From the NCBI GenBank assembly GCA_003508835.1, contig PUFA01000542.1:141674-205673 (forward strand): a DNA stretch of 64,000 nucleotides, in the 5' to 3' direction. This stretch comes from Eonycteris spelaea (lineage: Eukaryota > Chordata > Mammalia > Chiroptera > Pteropodidae). The notes below the pieces were generated by a model, which had not been told where the DNA came from, did not search any database, and saw only the letters and a program-made list of their open reading frames with translations. The translations under genes and the position numbers were made by a program. This document shows positions 1-12,983 of the stretch, piece after piece (positions within the stretch are counted from its first letter, which is position 1; every line of letters begins with the position of its first letter).

Positions 1-3000
1 TTTTATCATAAATAGATGCTGGATTTTTTCAAATGCTTTTTCTGCATTTATTGATCTGATCGTATGATTTTTACCTTTTGGTTTGTTAATGTGGTGAATC
101 ACATTTATTGATTTGCAGATATTGAACCAAACTTGCATCCTAGGAATAAATCCCACTATTAAATATTATTTTAATGTATGGCTGAATTTGATTTGCTAAT
201 ATTTTGTTGGGGATTTTTTGCATCTATGTTCATCAGGAATATCAGCTTATAATTTCCTTTTTTTGTAATGTTTTTGTCTGGTTTAAGAATCACGGTAATG
301 GTGGCCTTGTAAAATGACCTTGGGAGCCTTTCCTGCTCTTGAAATTTTTGGAATAGTTTGAGAAGAATAGGTGTTAATTCTTTTTTGAATGTTTGGTAAA
401 ATTCACCTGTGAAGCCATCTGGTTCAGGACTTTTGTTTGTTGGGAGTTTTTTGATTACTGATTCAATTTTATTCATAGTAGTAGATAAGTTCAGGTTTTG
501 TTTCTTCTTGACTCAGCTTTAGGAGATTGTACTTTTCTAGGAATTTATCCATTTCTCTCATATTGTCCAATTGGTTGGCACACAATTGCTTGTAGTATTT
601 CCTTATAATCCTTAGTATTTTTGTAGAGTTAGTTGTCACTTCTCATCTTTTATTTCTGGATTTATTTATTTGGGTCCTCTCTTTTTTTCTTGATAAATTT
701 GCCTAAAGGTTTATCAATTTTGTTTATCTTTTGGTTTCATCAATCTTTTTTATTGTTTCTCTAGATTCTTTTTTGTTTATTTCTACTCTGATCTTTATTA
801 TTTCCTTCTTTCTGCTCACCTTGGGCTTTATTTACTATTCTTTCTCCTACTTCCTTTAAGTGTCAGGTTAGATTGTTTATTTGAGATTTTTCTTGTTTCT
901 TGAGGTTTACCTGTATTGCTATGAATTTTCTTCTTAGGATTGCTTTTGCTGTGTCCCATAACTTTTTAGTTGTTGTATTTTCATTTTCATTTGTTTCAAG
1001 GGAACTTTTAATTTTTTTCTTGGTTATTTTTTAACCCACTCATCATTTAGTAGGATGTTATTTCACCTCAATATGTTTGTGGACTTTTTCGTTTTCTTCC
1101 TGTGGTTGATTTCTAGTTTTATACTATTGTGGTTAGAGAAGATGCTTGATATGATTTCAATCTTCTTAAATTTATTGAGACTTGTTTTGTGGACTAACAT
1201 GTGGTCTACCTTAGGAAATGTTCCATGTGCACTTGAGAAGAATGAATATTCTTTTTCTTTGAGGTGAAATGCTCTAAAAATATCAATTAACTCCATCTGG
1301 TCTAGTGTGTCATTAAAGGCCACTGCTTCCTTGTTGATTTTCTGTCTGAAAGATCTGTTCGTTGATGTCAAAGTGGTGTTAAAGTTTTAGTTATGACTGT
1401 ATTACTGTTGATCTCTCCCTTTATGTCAGTAAATATTTTCTTTATATATTTAGGTGTTCCTATGTTGGGTACATAAATGTTTACCAGGGTTATGTCCTCT
1501 TGTTGGATTGATCCCTTTATTATTATCATAATATCCTTGTCTCTTATTACAGACTTTGTTTTAAGGTCTATTTTGTCTGATATAAGTATTGGTACCCCAG
1601 ATTTGTTTTTCATTTCCATTTGTATGAAATATATTTTTCCATCTCTTTCAGTCTGTGTGTGTGTCTTTCGATCTGAAGTATGGCTCTTGTAAACAGCATA
1701 TGCATGGGTCTTGTTTTCTTATCCATTTAGCTACCCTTTATCTTTTGATTGGAACATTTAATCCATTTACATTTGTGATTATTGATAGGTACATAGTTAT
1801 TGTCATTTATTATTTTTATTTATGGTTTTTTTCCCCTTTTTCTTTTTAAACATTTCTTGTAACACCGGCTTAGTGATGATGAAATTTTATAGTTTTTTTT
1901 TTTTTTTTTTTTTTTTGGTCTGGGAAACTCTTATCTCACCTTCAATTTTAATTGATAGCGTTGCTGGGTTTAGTAGTCTTGTTTAGGTCCTTGTTTTTCA
2001 TCACTTTGAATATTTCATCCAATCCATTCTGATGTGCAAAGTTTCAGTTGAGAAATCAGCTGACAGTCTTATGGGGTTCCCTTGTAAGTAACTAGCTGCC
2101 TTTCTCTTACTGCTTTTAGGATTCTCTCTTTGTCATTAACCTGCAGTATTGATTATGATGTCTTGATGTAGACCTGTTTGGGTTCATCTTGTTTGGGATC
2201 CTCTGCACTTCCTAGACTTGTATCTCTATTTCTTTCATCAGATTATGGAAGTTTTCTGTCATTATTTCTTCAAATAGTTCTCAATCCCTTGCTGTCTCTC
2301 CCTCTGGTACCCCTATGATGCGAATGTTGGTATGCTGATGTTGTCTAAGAAGTCCCTTAAACTTTCCTCACTCTTTTCAATTCTTTTTTATTTTTGCTGT
2401 TTCAGTTGGATGTTTTCTGCTACCTCAGCTTCAAATTGCTAATTTGATCCTCTGCTTCATGTAATCTATTGTCGATTCCTTCTAGTTACTCTTCATTTCA
2501 ATTACTGTATTTTTCATTTCTAACTGGTCTCTTTTTTTATGGTTTCTATGTCCCTTTTTTTGCTTACTATCTCTCGTCGAAGTTCTAACTGAGATCATCT
2601 AGTCTTCCCCTAAGTTTATTGAGCATCCTTATAACCAGTGTTTTGAACTCTGCTTCTGGTAGGTTGCTTGCCTCCATTTCATTTAGTTCTTTTTCTGGAG
2701 TTTTCTCTTGTTCCTTCATTTGGGGCATGTTTCTCTGTTTTTTGGTTTTTGGTTTTGTTTTTTTTTTTTCTTTTCATTTTGGCTGCATCTCTGTGTTCAT
2801 TTATATGTATTAGGTAGATTTGCTGTGTCCAGTCTTGGCTGAGTCACCTTATGTAGTAGGTGTCCTGCTTGGTCCACTAGCTGAGTCTCCCTGGTTGCCT
2901 GCTCTGGGTGCTCCAGGAGTGGGTTGTGTGTGCTCTCCTGTTGTAGTTAAGCCTTAATTGCTGTTGTCATGTTAGTGGGTGGATTGACTGTGAGGATTGG

Positions 3001-3660
3001 CTACACCAACAGGGCATGAGCTGCAGTGTGGGGGCTGACCCCACAGAGTGGGATTTGCCCCAGCAGGCTTATGCGCCTGCTAAGACTACCTTTTAGGTGT
3101 GCCACTTGTGCTAATGAGGTGGTGTTCTGTTGTGGTTTAATGCCAGACTCCAAGTGTGTTGGTTTTGGGACCCCTTGGTCAACAACTGCTTGTGACTGCC
3201 TGGGGTTACCTGGTAGGAGCTACAAAGCGATCTATGGTTGATCTCTGCTTGTGCTGGCACTGGAGGCAAGTGGGGAGAGGCCATGCAGTGTACCAAGGCT
3301 GGCTGCCACAAACATCGGGCCTGGACTAGTTCAACAAAGGGTTCAGGGCTCCCCAAGGTTGGAGGTTACCTGCTGGCTGCCTACAGAATCAGCAACTGAA
3401 GGAGTCTTGAGTGGTACATGAGTTGGGTGAGGCAAGGCCCCAGAAAGTCACTGGGTGGGATGGGTGGCACTCTCCAGATTAGTGCAGACCCAGATTTGGT
3501 GCCAGTGATGAACCTGTGGCCATTTGCAAAAAGGCTCAATCACACTGAGGCCAGCTGCCATCTGCTTGGGTTCCACAGACCCCTGAGATTTGTTCAAGAA
3601 ACACTGTAGCTCAGAAAGGGACTAGTTGCCCACTACCTAAACGATCCCCTTATTGAAGTA
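1..3660 (-). mobile_element. LINE-1, 5' two thirds, antisense, decayed
   Basis: Read on the minus strand, this is a LINE-1 in the order 5' UTR (about 3.66-2.82 kb, GC-richer), ORF1 (about 2.8-1.9 kb) and ORF2. The ORF2 endonuclease part at about 1.85-1.07 kb reads LVNIYVPNIGTPKYIKKIFT in one open stretch, and the reverse-transcriptase start at 476-171 reads NKSPEPDGFTGEFYQTFKKE; both are typical L1 signatures. Frames are broken by stops and a poly-T run at about 1894-1917, so it is inactive. The 3' part lies beyond the left window edge. Judging from the KLRK1 exon just to the right, it may sit in the last KLRK1 intron. Confidence 0.9.
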
Positions 3661-3802
3661 GCACCATTGTTTTTTCCTCAGCCTCCTATTTTATCTGTTC
3701 CTGGAAGAAAACAAATAGCTATTTATTATATTAATCATATAATTATAAAAGACTCAATTCCAGAGAAAAATAGACATATAATCATCTCTATGCAGAATGC
3801 TT

Positions 3803-3803
<1 letters not shown>

Positions 3804-3836
<33 letters not shown>
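3804..3836. repeat. (AC)n microsatellite
   Basis: An uninterrupted AC dinucleotide run of about 16 units between the L1 and the last KLRK1 exon. The rest of 3.66-4.34 kb is AT-rich sequence in which I see no coding signal. Confidence 0.95.
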
Positions 3837-3838
<2 letters not shown>

Positions 3839-4343
3839 ATGTATGTGTGTATATTTATGTTAGAAAATTTTATAATTTTAAAAAATTTTCTTACCAAAGA
3901 AAATTGCATATATCTGTAGATTGTATATTTTTCACAAAAATGACATTAAATTCTGAATTCACTTTTAATCTAAATATTTGCTTAAAAATTTTTTTAAAGC
4001 TTTCATTTCACTCAGGTACATATATGAAGCAATCTCAGAATTTCTAAATTGACTAATTTCCAATGTGTAAAAATGGTAGTACATGATTTATAAGAAAATG
4101 CAATTTTTACTTTTATTATCTGAGTTGGCTATATTTTGCATATCTGTGAATTAAGAAAGGCCAAGCATGGTCCTAAAATATTATATTTTTATGTATAATT
4201 ATATATAAATATATTTTATATATTTATTATATATAAACATTATATTTTATAGTATATGCCTATATTTAAATAAATATTATTTCATCTTTACATCCCTGCA
4301 TTAATAAAGTCGTAAATGTAATTTGTCTTTCTCTCTAATCTAG

Positions 4344-4461
4344 ACTAACATTGGTTGAAGTACAGAATGGAACCTGTGCTGTTTATGGCTCGAGTTTTAA
4401 AGGTTACACAGAAAATTGTTTAAATTCAAACACATACATCTGTATGCAGAGGATTGTATAA
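4344..4461 (+). CDS. KLRK1: NKG2D (KLRK1), last coding exon
   Basis: This is the terminal exon of KLRK1, the activating homodimeric C-type-lectin-like receptor NKG2D of NK and T cells, which binds MIC/ULBP-type stress ligands and signals through DAP10. A pyrimidine-rich acceptor ending CTAG precedes the exon at 4344. The reading frame starts with one base completing a split codon and runs 39 codons to TAA at 4459-4461. It contains [17 protein letters not shown] and ends [10 protein letters not shown], almost the same as the known NKG2D C-terminus, with the last two conserved cysteines of the lectin fold present. Upstream exons are not in the window; the nearest upstream sequence is a large L1. 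The gene points toward the KLRD1 cluster, the usual tail-to-tail order of the mammalian NKC. I am very sure of the family and fairly sure of the gene. Confidence 0.93.
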
Positions 4462-4740
4462 AAAGCTTATTGTTTATAAGATATAAAGGATTCAAAGACA
4501 CAAAAGCCATTCTCTGAGTGCTCTCCATGAAGAAAACTTCCAGAATAAAATTTCATCAATATTTATTAAATATTTTTTCTATCTCACATGTCATAAAACA
4601 TAACCTTGCAGCCAATAAAGCTAACAATTAAAGAATAATATTCTATAAGTAGTCTGGGTAAAGTACATACAGTAATTTTTGGTACTATTTTTTCATACTT
4701 TTTGTAAGTGTGAAGTTATATCAAAATAAAAGCTAAAATA
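4462..4740 (+). other. KLRK1: KLRK1 3' UTR with candidate poly(A) signals
   Basis: AT-rich sequence after the KLRK1 stop. AATAAA hexamers occur at about 4545, 4613 and 4725; I cannot tell which is used. The start is fixed by the stop codon; the end is a guess. Confidence 0.6.
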
Positions 4741-4812
4741 AACAAAAAAATTTCTGCAGTCATCCTTGAAGTCTCTCTTTCTTTTACACATTGCATCTAA
4801 TATGGCAGTAAA

Positions 4813-4816
<4 letters not shown>

Positions 4817-4860
<44 letters not shown>
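4817..4860. repeat. (AC)n microsatellite
   Basis: A clean AC run of about 22 units just downstream of the likely KLRK1 3' UTR. Confidence 0.97.
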
Positions 4861-4864
<4 letters not shown>

Positions 4865-4974
4865 TCATTTCTTATCACCTCCATTTCTATCAGGCCTGCT
4901 GATGAATATGAAAATTTGTTGATGAATCGTGAAAATTTAATTTTTCTTAAATACTTTATTTTACCTTAATCTTT

Positions 4975-6150
4975 AAAAGATATTTTTACTGGATATTATT
5001 TTGGTAGATATTTTTGTTTGTCATTTTCAGAATGAAATATCATTAAATTCTGCCTTCTATTATTATTTCTGTTAAGAAATTAACTGCATAGCTTATTGTT
5101 GTTTTTCTCTTTTTCTGATTAGTGGTAATATTTTCTATTCATCTTTGTCTTCAGCATTTTGACTGTAATATGTCTTTCTGTTTATTCCATCTTGAGTTTA
5201 CCAGGGCTTTTTTTTTTTTTTTTGACATTTTTTGTCCTATTCTTTCTCTGCTGTCATTCTACAACTCTAGTTCTTCATACACTTGTCCTGTTGAGTATCT
5301 AACATGTTCAGTTCATGCACTTATCTGTTTTTATTTTTCTAGTTTATTGTGTTTCTGTGCTTCAGTTCAATTTGTGATCCTTCAAATCTCCAGTGTTGAC
5401 ATTCTAGTGCATGTCACCACTACCAACTTTGCCGGTTTCTTTTGACTTGGATAGAGATTCTCTGCCTTAGACAAACAGGGTTACTACAAAACAAACAAAC
5501 AATAAACAATGACAGATTGCCGATTTGTACTCCCTACTCTGGAATTTAAGCTAATTTAATCATTCCATAGATCTTTGCTGCCTCAAAAACTTTTAAAAAA
5601 AACACATTCTTCTTTTACTCTTTTGACTTTTTATCTGTGGCATTTTATCTTTAAACAGAAATATTATCTGTTGAGTTCCTGCTTCATGTTACTAATATTC
5701 TTCTTTATCTCACTGAGGATTTCTTAGACTGTCTATTTAAAATTTTTGTTAAATCCGTGCTGTTAATCTTACTGTATGAAATAGAATTTTATTTATTTAT
5801 TTATTTATTGCCCTATTTCTTTTAGAGGAGTTCTGCTTCTTAGGGATCTAATACTTTTTGCCTGTGGTTCCATGTGGTTTCAGTAACCCTGTTTAGGATT
5901 GCGCACGAATGTGGATGGATCTGTTCTATTTCTTATGTCGGTTGGGTGGGTTGAAGACAGAGAAAACTAAAGAAATCAAAGACTTCCTCACAGTTTTCAA
6001 ACCTCTGTGTTTTCTGGTTTGTTTTTTCCCCTCCTGGATAGTATCAGACCATTTTCTGCTTCCAACTCTGGGGTGCCATCACCCTGATCTTCATTTCAAT
6101 ACTTCATTCTGTATGCTGTTTGTTTGTTTGTTTTCACTGAAATAATCTTA
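4975..6150 (-). mobile_element. Ancient L1/HAL1-like fragment, antisense
   Basis: Long T-rich sequence with the wording of antisense old L1/HAL1 ORF1 regions: a 'ttttactggatat' motif, a 17-base T run at about 5207-5223, and phrases matching the ORF1 coiled-coil part read backwards. No intact frame survives. The call rests on resemblance, without alignment. Confidence 0.45.
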
Positions 6151-7985
6151 CTTCTTGTATCCCTTCCTTCTTTTGTGAATAAAATTATTTGTTTCTCAGA
6201 TCTCTCCAGAAATATTACTATATTCTGATGGTCTTCACTAACTTTTCGGTCTAGGTCAAGTTCTTTGTTATAATCTGATAATCATATTTCCCCTTTTCTA
6301 AGCATTTATTTTATTTGTAATATGTATTTATTACTATGATTGCTTTATTAATGCCTGTCCTTCCCTTTAGTTTGTAACTTCATGAAAGCAGGCATAGTTG
6401 TTTGTTATGTACAACTATATATTTCAGAACTTAAAGCTCAGTGCCTGACAAATGGCAGGAAAAAATCCTTTTTTTGAAGAAGTAAATTCTCTCCATTTAT
6501 TTTACTCTAGTGAACCTTATCTCTTTATACATTGTGTGGCTAAGAAAGTTTTAACATCTCCTGCTTTCTATAACTACTTATCAACGATTATTTTCTATTT
6601 CATCAAAAATGTAATTTTACTTTGACATTCATTTTAATAGGCAATTTTATCTTTTTACCCTGATCATTCATTACCTTCATAGATGATCATAATGAGGCAA
6701 AGATTTACATAAACCTAAACATGAGTATAAGACTATTTTGAAAAAATGCATTATAAAAGTACTGGAAGATTTAAATGTGACAAAACTGGATTTCTTTAAT
6801 ACCTCTGCCCTAGTAATGGAGGGTCCTAGCTGGGTTCCACAAGCAGCTGCCTGGGCCCTGACTGTCAGCGTGCTCTCTCCTATGGCTGCACAGTCTCACC
6901 CAGGGCATGCACACTGCAATGAATGCTGGTGATAGGAGTCAGGTGATGGCATGTAAGTGCACAGTTGGAGGGCCTAGCCTGTGTGAGCACAGTGATGGGA
7001 GTTACCTATGGGTGCCTAAGCTCGAGTCTTGCACTTGTGCAGCTGCAGAGGCTTGGATTAGTTGCCAGAGCGTTCCTGAACTCCAGTGGGAGCCAAGAAT
7101 AGGAGGATGTAGGGAGGGACTCAGGCTACTGGTGTCCGTGAAGGTAAATAACTGTGGGGTGAAAGCCTGTGAAATCTGCAAGGGTCCCAGGCAGCTGTGT
7201 TGGTCGGTCTTTTGTTTCTTCAGTGGTAAAATCAGCTGGACTTTTTGCAGAGCAGGTTAAATAAAATATTTTGACTAGGCAGTGTGCAACACTTTTTTTC
7301 TTCTGGAGGTTACAGAGGGACTAATCATTCACATTCTAAGAAGAGTAGCGATGAGTTGGGGCTGGGCTAAGCTTTAATTACATTGAGTTACTCTGGTTAC
7401 TTTTAATGTGCCATATCACTGCATCACCAGCCCTAAGTGTCTGATCTCTTAGCTGTTGTCAGTAGTTGATCTGTCAGGGGGTTTGGCTGAGTTTTATTCA
7501 GAGCATTGGTTCATCTTTGTATTAAACTCCAGCAGGGCTCTAGAAACTAAGCACCCCAGAAATGCTTGAAATTGTGCAATTTTATTTGGCTTTTCACTCC
7601 TTTCTCATGTCATGTTCTAAGAAAGATACCCCAGGTGGGACATGGGCAGAATTGTAAGAACAAGTGGTTTATTTTTTGTACTTGGAGCTCTTAAAATTCC
7701 AGGTTATGCCACCAACACACATCGGTTTGAAATGCTTTATTTTTATCATATTATTGATATTATCCCCTGCTAAGTCACATGATATAACAATTATATTTTA
7801 TTCCTCATTAATATTCCCCTTTTGATAATAATTTTCTTTATTTTGTTCAGTATTTGATGTAACAATCTTAAAATTTTTCTTATTTTCAAAATTGTAAACA
7901 TTTTACTATTATTTCTTGACAGTTAAACATAATCCTTCAATGCTAGTCCTTCCCACACCATCTGTCTCTTTTATAATTTAACATT
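6150..7985. other. Intergenic, no gene recognised; GC-richer island at 6.79-7.26 kb
   Basis: Mostly AT-rich intergenic DNA. About 6790-7260 is clearly richer in G and C and holds plus-strand open stretches of 64 and 117 codons that match no family I recognise. It could be an L1 or ERV 5' region, since similar GC-rich text is found in the L1 5' UTR at 2.8-3.6 kb. I do not call a gene. Confidence 0.4.
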
Positions 7986-9060
7986 ATATAAATATTTATT
8001 TATATTATTTTTAATTATTTATTAGGATGACATGGGTTAATAAAATTATACAGGTTTCAGACGTATGATTCTATAATACATTATCTGTATATTGCATTGT
8101 ATGTTCACCACCCAAGGTTGAATCTCCTTCCTTCATCATACATTTGACCCCTTTTATTCTTATCTTCCCTTCTTTATCCTTCTTTATCCTTCTTTATCTT
8201 TATATTTTCCCTTCTTCTCCTCTTTCCTTCCGGTTACTACTAAACTGTTTTCTGTGTCTATGAGTTTTTGTTCATTTGTTGCTCTCAGTTTTATAAGTCA
8301 CATATGAGTGAAATTATATAGTTAGCAACTTTTTCTGCTATTTTGCTTAGCATGATTATCTCAAGATCCACCCATGTTGTCATAAATGTCAGTATTTCGT
8401 CTTTTCTTATGGCTGAGTAATATTCCATTGTATATATGTACCACATGTTCTTTATCCAGTCATCTATCACAGGAAACTTCAGTTGTTTCCATGAGCAAAA
8501 ATAAATGAATGAGACTATATCAAACTAAAAAGCTCTGCACAGCAAAAGAAACCATTAACAAAACAAAGAGACAACCAACTGAATGGGAGAAAATATTTGC
8601 ACCAACATCTCTGATAAGGGATCCAACATATATATGAAGAACTCATACAACTCAACAACAAAAAATCAATTAAATCAATTAAACAATGGGCAGAGGACCT
8701 GAACAGACACTTCTCCCAAGAAGACATACAAATGGACAACAGACATATGAAAAGATGCGCAACTTCACTAGTTACTAAGGAAGTGCAAATCAAAACCACG
8801 TGAGATATCACCTCACACCACTACGAATGGCTATTTTCAACAAGATAATAATAAAATGTTGAAGAGGTTGTGGGGGAGAAGCAACCCTTATACACTTCTA
8901 GTGGGAATGTAAATTGGTACAGCCATTGTGGAAAACAGTATAGAGGTTCCTTAAAAAATTAAGGATAAAATTACCATATGACTCAGCAAAACCTCTTCTG
9001 GTTATCTACTTGCAAAAATTGAAAACATTTATCTGTAAAAATGTATGCACTCTGATGTTT
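7985..9060. mobile_element. LINE-1 3' end with internal inversion
   Basis: Two L1 pieces in opposite orientation meet at about 8495. From 8030 to 8490 the minus strand carries the L1 3' end; the complement of 'acatatgtaccacatcttc'-type text of the last ORF2 codons is visible (TATTCCATTGTATATATGTA at about 8421). From 8500 to about 9050 the plus strand carries the adjoining ORF2 segment, with the familiar 'aaactaaaaagctctgcaca' phrase. Head-to-head pieces of one element like this are the usual product of twin-primed insertion. The element is 5' truncated and inactive. Confidence 0.8.
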
Positions 9061-9608
9061 TTTGAATACTTTTTAAAAAAATGTTTTAACATTCTTTTGA
9101 TCTTTATGACCATTTCCAGTCCATTGCTTTCCAGACTTGTGAAAAAGCTCACTCTTTAAAGATTTCATTTATTCTCTTCCCCCTACAGGTCATGTGTCAT
9201 TATAATGAAACAGAGAAAAGACTCCTGAAAAAATAGCAAGAAGTTGTGTTCAATATGAAGCTATAGATGACACCTAGACTTTATTTGAAGCATTGAAGAA
9301 TTTGGGGTATTTAAAACTTCAGTCATTTAGAGATTTATTGAAGTTTTCACTTTTTTGTGTTTTCTTAAATTTTTTCTTTCCATTTTTATCTTTCTCCATT
9401 TCATTATCTACCAATAAGTCATATATTTGAGTCCTCCTTGTTTAATATTTTAAATTTAATAAATGGTTTATTTACTACAAAAATTCATATGGTATTCAAT
9501 ATTTTAGATACATATTTTTAGGTAAATAAATGTTTTTCTTAAATGAAGTGAAAAAATTATCCTGAAAAAGTTTCAATATTTCCACTTTTTACTTATGTTT
9601 TAAAATGT
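9061..9608. other. AT-rich intergenic stretch, nothing recognised
   Basis: I see no coding signal, repeat or RNA gene here. The stretch lies 3' of the broken lectin-like gene and could hold its former 3' UTR. Confidence 0.5.
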
Positions 9609-12600
9609 TTAATCTCCATTTGTTGTCCTTATACATATACAATAACCAGGTTCTTTGCAATTACCATCAAATAATTGACCATTTTTTACATACTTGCAAT
9701 GATTATATTCAGTATTAGGTCTTTTTAATTGAAGCCTAAAAGAGAAAAGAATTCTCATTTTAAATAAAAATTTTGTCATATAACAATTCTATTTTTTAAA
9801 GTTATTATGCATTTATTGAAATATAAAGAAACATTTCTTTGGCAGACTTATTAATTTATAAATAATAAAAATATTTGTTCCATTTAACTAGTTAAGGAAG
9901 GAAAATGGCAGAGTAAGGAATGCTGAAACACTGATCCACTAAAGCAATGATAAAACTGACAAAAATTGACTCTATTTTTTCAGAACTCTGGAATCTAACA
10001 AAAAACTTACAACCAAGGGACTATTTAATGAGAAAAAAAAAGCTTCTCAGTTCTGGTAAGATAACATTTGTTTCATTCAAAAAGTGAATTAAAGATACTA
10101 AAAATGTTTTTTGAAAAATATAAGTTGATTATTCTCTACATGTGCTTGATAAATAAGAATCTTTTAAATTGATTTTAATAATATGTTTGGATAAACTGAC
10201 TACCTTCTGCATGTTATAATTTTTATTTTTTTAAAAAAAAGGTGCTATATTTATCTTAAGAGCAGTTCTCAAAATTTTGGGTCATACTTCTTTCAACTTT
10301 TAAAACTTATTGAGAGATCTAAAGAAATTTTGTCATATGATATATATTTATCCATATTTGTCATATAACAAATTAAATCTGATACATTAAAATGATTCAC
10401 TTATGAATATGTAACAATAATAAATACATATACATTTTGTGTTAATATAAGAATAATTATATTTTTCAAAACATAAAAACAGTGCCAACATTGGCATTGT
10501 TTCATATTTTTGCAAACTTTTAATTTTCATGATAGAAAACAACTGAATTCTTATATGTTTCAGCATTTAATCTATTGTGAAATAATATGTTATAGAGCTT
10601 CAGGAATATTTGAACATTCACTCATGAAAGAATGAGATTAGAAAGAGAAAATCACATTGCAATATTATTATGAAAATAGTTTTTACTTCATAATCCTCCC
10701 AAAAGTGCCTTTGTACATTATGTAGTAAATAATATGGTTCAGAAAAATAAAAATTAAGTCTATACCTCTATACCTAGGAAACTCACTGGTTTATACTGGG
10801 ATATAAGTCATTAGCTTCTAAACAAAACATTGTTATTCATTTCTAAGAGTCAACTATTTGAAGAGTTTATCTGAATTGGAATAATCAGGATGAAGTGTCA
10901 TAGAAGGCTTAACATATGTTGCTCTGTTCACAATTACAAAATACTGCTGTTAAAAAGTTTTATCATTTAGTTAAAAGAATAAAATAAATATTGGATAAAG
11001 ATCTGAAAAATAATGTCTTTTTGAGCTTTAGATCTCATTAGAAGTACAGCTTGCTTTTTCTCTCTTTTAATGGTATTGACTACTTTGTTAATCAGCTAAG
11101 CTATTGGTATTATATTGACTGTGCATGTTAATTTTATCTTTGTCAAGTTAACAATCTAATTTTTTTTGATACTAAAATCTTAAGGTTGATATGAAAATTA
11201 TCTGAAATTATTCATATTTTCTTGGTTACCATATGAGATAATCATCATGGAATTCAACTTCTAATCATATGCACACTAGACAATTAATTATATTGCTATC
11301 TGGGACTGGTGTTTTAAAATAGCAGGAAGATATTTACTTGTGCAAGGTAAAAGCTGAGCTATCTAGCCAAGCCCATTTCATTTCGCTTCTGTTGTAATAT
11401 AAACTGATCCAAAACTTTTCCAGATGCATATTACATTACATCTTTGACTTTAATTATTATTATTTTTTTTACAAAATCCTACTAGAATGAGAACAGAAAA
11501 GAAATCTGATAAACTTTGGTTGATTATGTATATAGAAATTAAAACTTTACTTTATTTTAATTGGAATTATGACACTATAATAAAAATGCACTCCATGCTG
11601 AAATAGTAATCTCAGAAGAGAGAAAGCTTAGAGCCTAAAAATACCTCCTGGAAAAACTCACTAAAATTTAAGAAACATACACTTGTCATTACCATCTCTT
11701 TTCAGTACTTAATTTAAGAAAACTTGAAAGTGAAATAAAACAATGAAGTTTACAATTTCTCTCAGGAATCATATTTCTATAAAAAGAGCAGCAGTTTTTC
11801 CCATGCGATGCCAGTGTCTTCACAAGAGTGACATTTCCAAACCAAAAAAAAGTTAAAGTCAGTCTAAATGTACATTTATAAATGGAAATATAGGTGTTTA
11901 AGTTGTAAAAGATAAATTATAAGCAATGCATAAATTATATGATAAAAATATATTCACCCATTTTAAATTGCTGCCCTGTTAATTAATTTCACTAATGCTA
12001 AGACATAACTTATGATAATGTAATTCTAATCAGACAAATTGTTAATATGTCACATTATCAATAACCTCCAAATTTAAGTGGATTTTTAGTGAATATGTTC
12101 CTGGGTATCTAACACAACATCGTATGAGTGTAATAATAATTAAATTAATTATTGTATATGCACACAAATAAACACACAGATATAGTTATTTTCTAACTCT
12201 TAGAAAATACGTGGTCATGTTCCTTAATTACCTTGGGCATTTGTTGGCAAGGGTTGAATGCCTGAATTCTCTGAAATCAATCCCTTCTTGCCTGTCTCCT
12301 GACTGCAAGTGAAATTTCCTGAATATCGCTCTGTTACTAAAGACAAAATCAAAAATATCAGTTTTGTTTGTCACATTTAACCTAAGATAAATTTGCTATT
12401 GCACAAAACTCTTTGCTGGAATACGAATAGGAAAAATACATTACCAATGACATATGCACAATATAATTGGAGAGACATACACAAAAGGATCTAAAATAAT
12501 ACAAATCTGATAAGAAAGTTAACATAGTAAGAGCATAGGTTATAGAATGATTGATTCTGATGAAGAGAAAACTGAAGGAGATTTCTCAGAAAAAGTTACC

Positions 12601-12983
12601 CTGGTGTAAGTTTAAGTAAGAGATGACAGGTAGCAAAGGAAAGAAACGCTGTTCCAAGTGGATGAGGCAGCCCAAACGAGCCTAAGGGCCAAGGCCTGAA
12701 AGTTCAAGATAAAGATGAGGTTAATCATTTGATATGGCTCCAAAAATCACCTCCAGTACAGAGACAGTATCAAGACTATAACTAAATGGTGCTTAGGAAA
12801 TTACAGTAGAAAATCAAACTTAAAGATCTTAAAGAGATTTCTTTCCGTGAGCAGCGAAAAAGCTGACTTCTATCAAAGACTTACATTTTGTGGCTAAGAT
12901 TCCGACAGACACAAGGAGCACTAAGCAAATGATCCATGGGACCACTGCAATTAATTTCCATGAAGACAATAGGGCAGAATAAC
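9609..12983 (-). pseudogene. Killer-lectin-like receptor pseudogene, subfamily unassigned
   Basis: Five exon-like pieces lie in the order expected for a type II NK lectin-like receptor. Transmembrane exon 12885-12983: acceptor TAATAG, hydrophobic stretch SSWKLIAVVPWIICLVLLVS, donor GTAAGT. Possible stalk exon ending near 12336. First lectin exon about 11694-11850: CHSCEDTGIAWEK, then a frame break, then CCSFYRNMIPERNCKLHC and SSFLKLSTEK. Second lectin exon 11338 to about 11440: KFWISLYYNRSEMKWAWLDS, donor GTAAAT. Last exon 9609-9735: acceptor TTTTAG, NHCKYVKNGQLFDGNCKEP, CICIR and TAA. Defects: the first lectin exon lacks an AG acceptor and has an indel, and a stop lies just upstream of the WISL motif. 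The FWI-YYN wording recalls KLRE1, but KLRI, KLRH or a diverged KLRD copy are possible. The family is clear; the subfamily is not. Confidence 0.72.

Noticed and set aside
171..1619. Open stretches with reverse-transcriptase and endonuclease wording as cellular genes
   Set aside because: They are broken pieces of one antisense LINE-1 ORF2.
2819..3660. A CpG-island promoter near the left edge
   Set aside because: The GC-rich part is the 5' UTR of the antisense LINE-1.
4693..4884. Open frame with a long cysteine-valine repeat
   Set aside because: It is only the translation of the (AC)n microsatellite. The same applies at 63790-63978 and 44108-44470.
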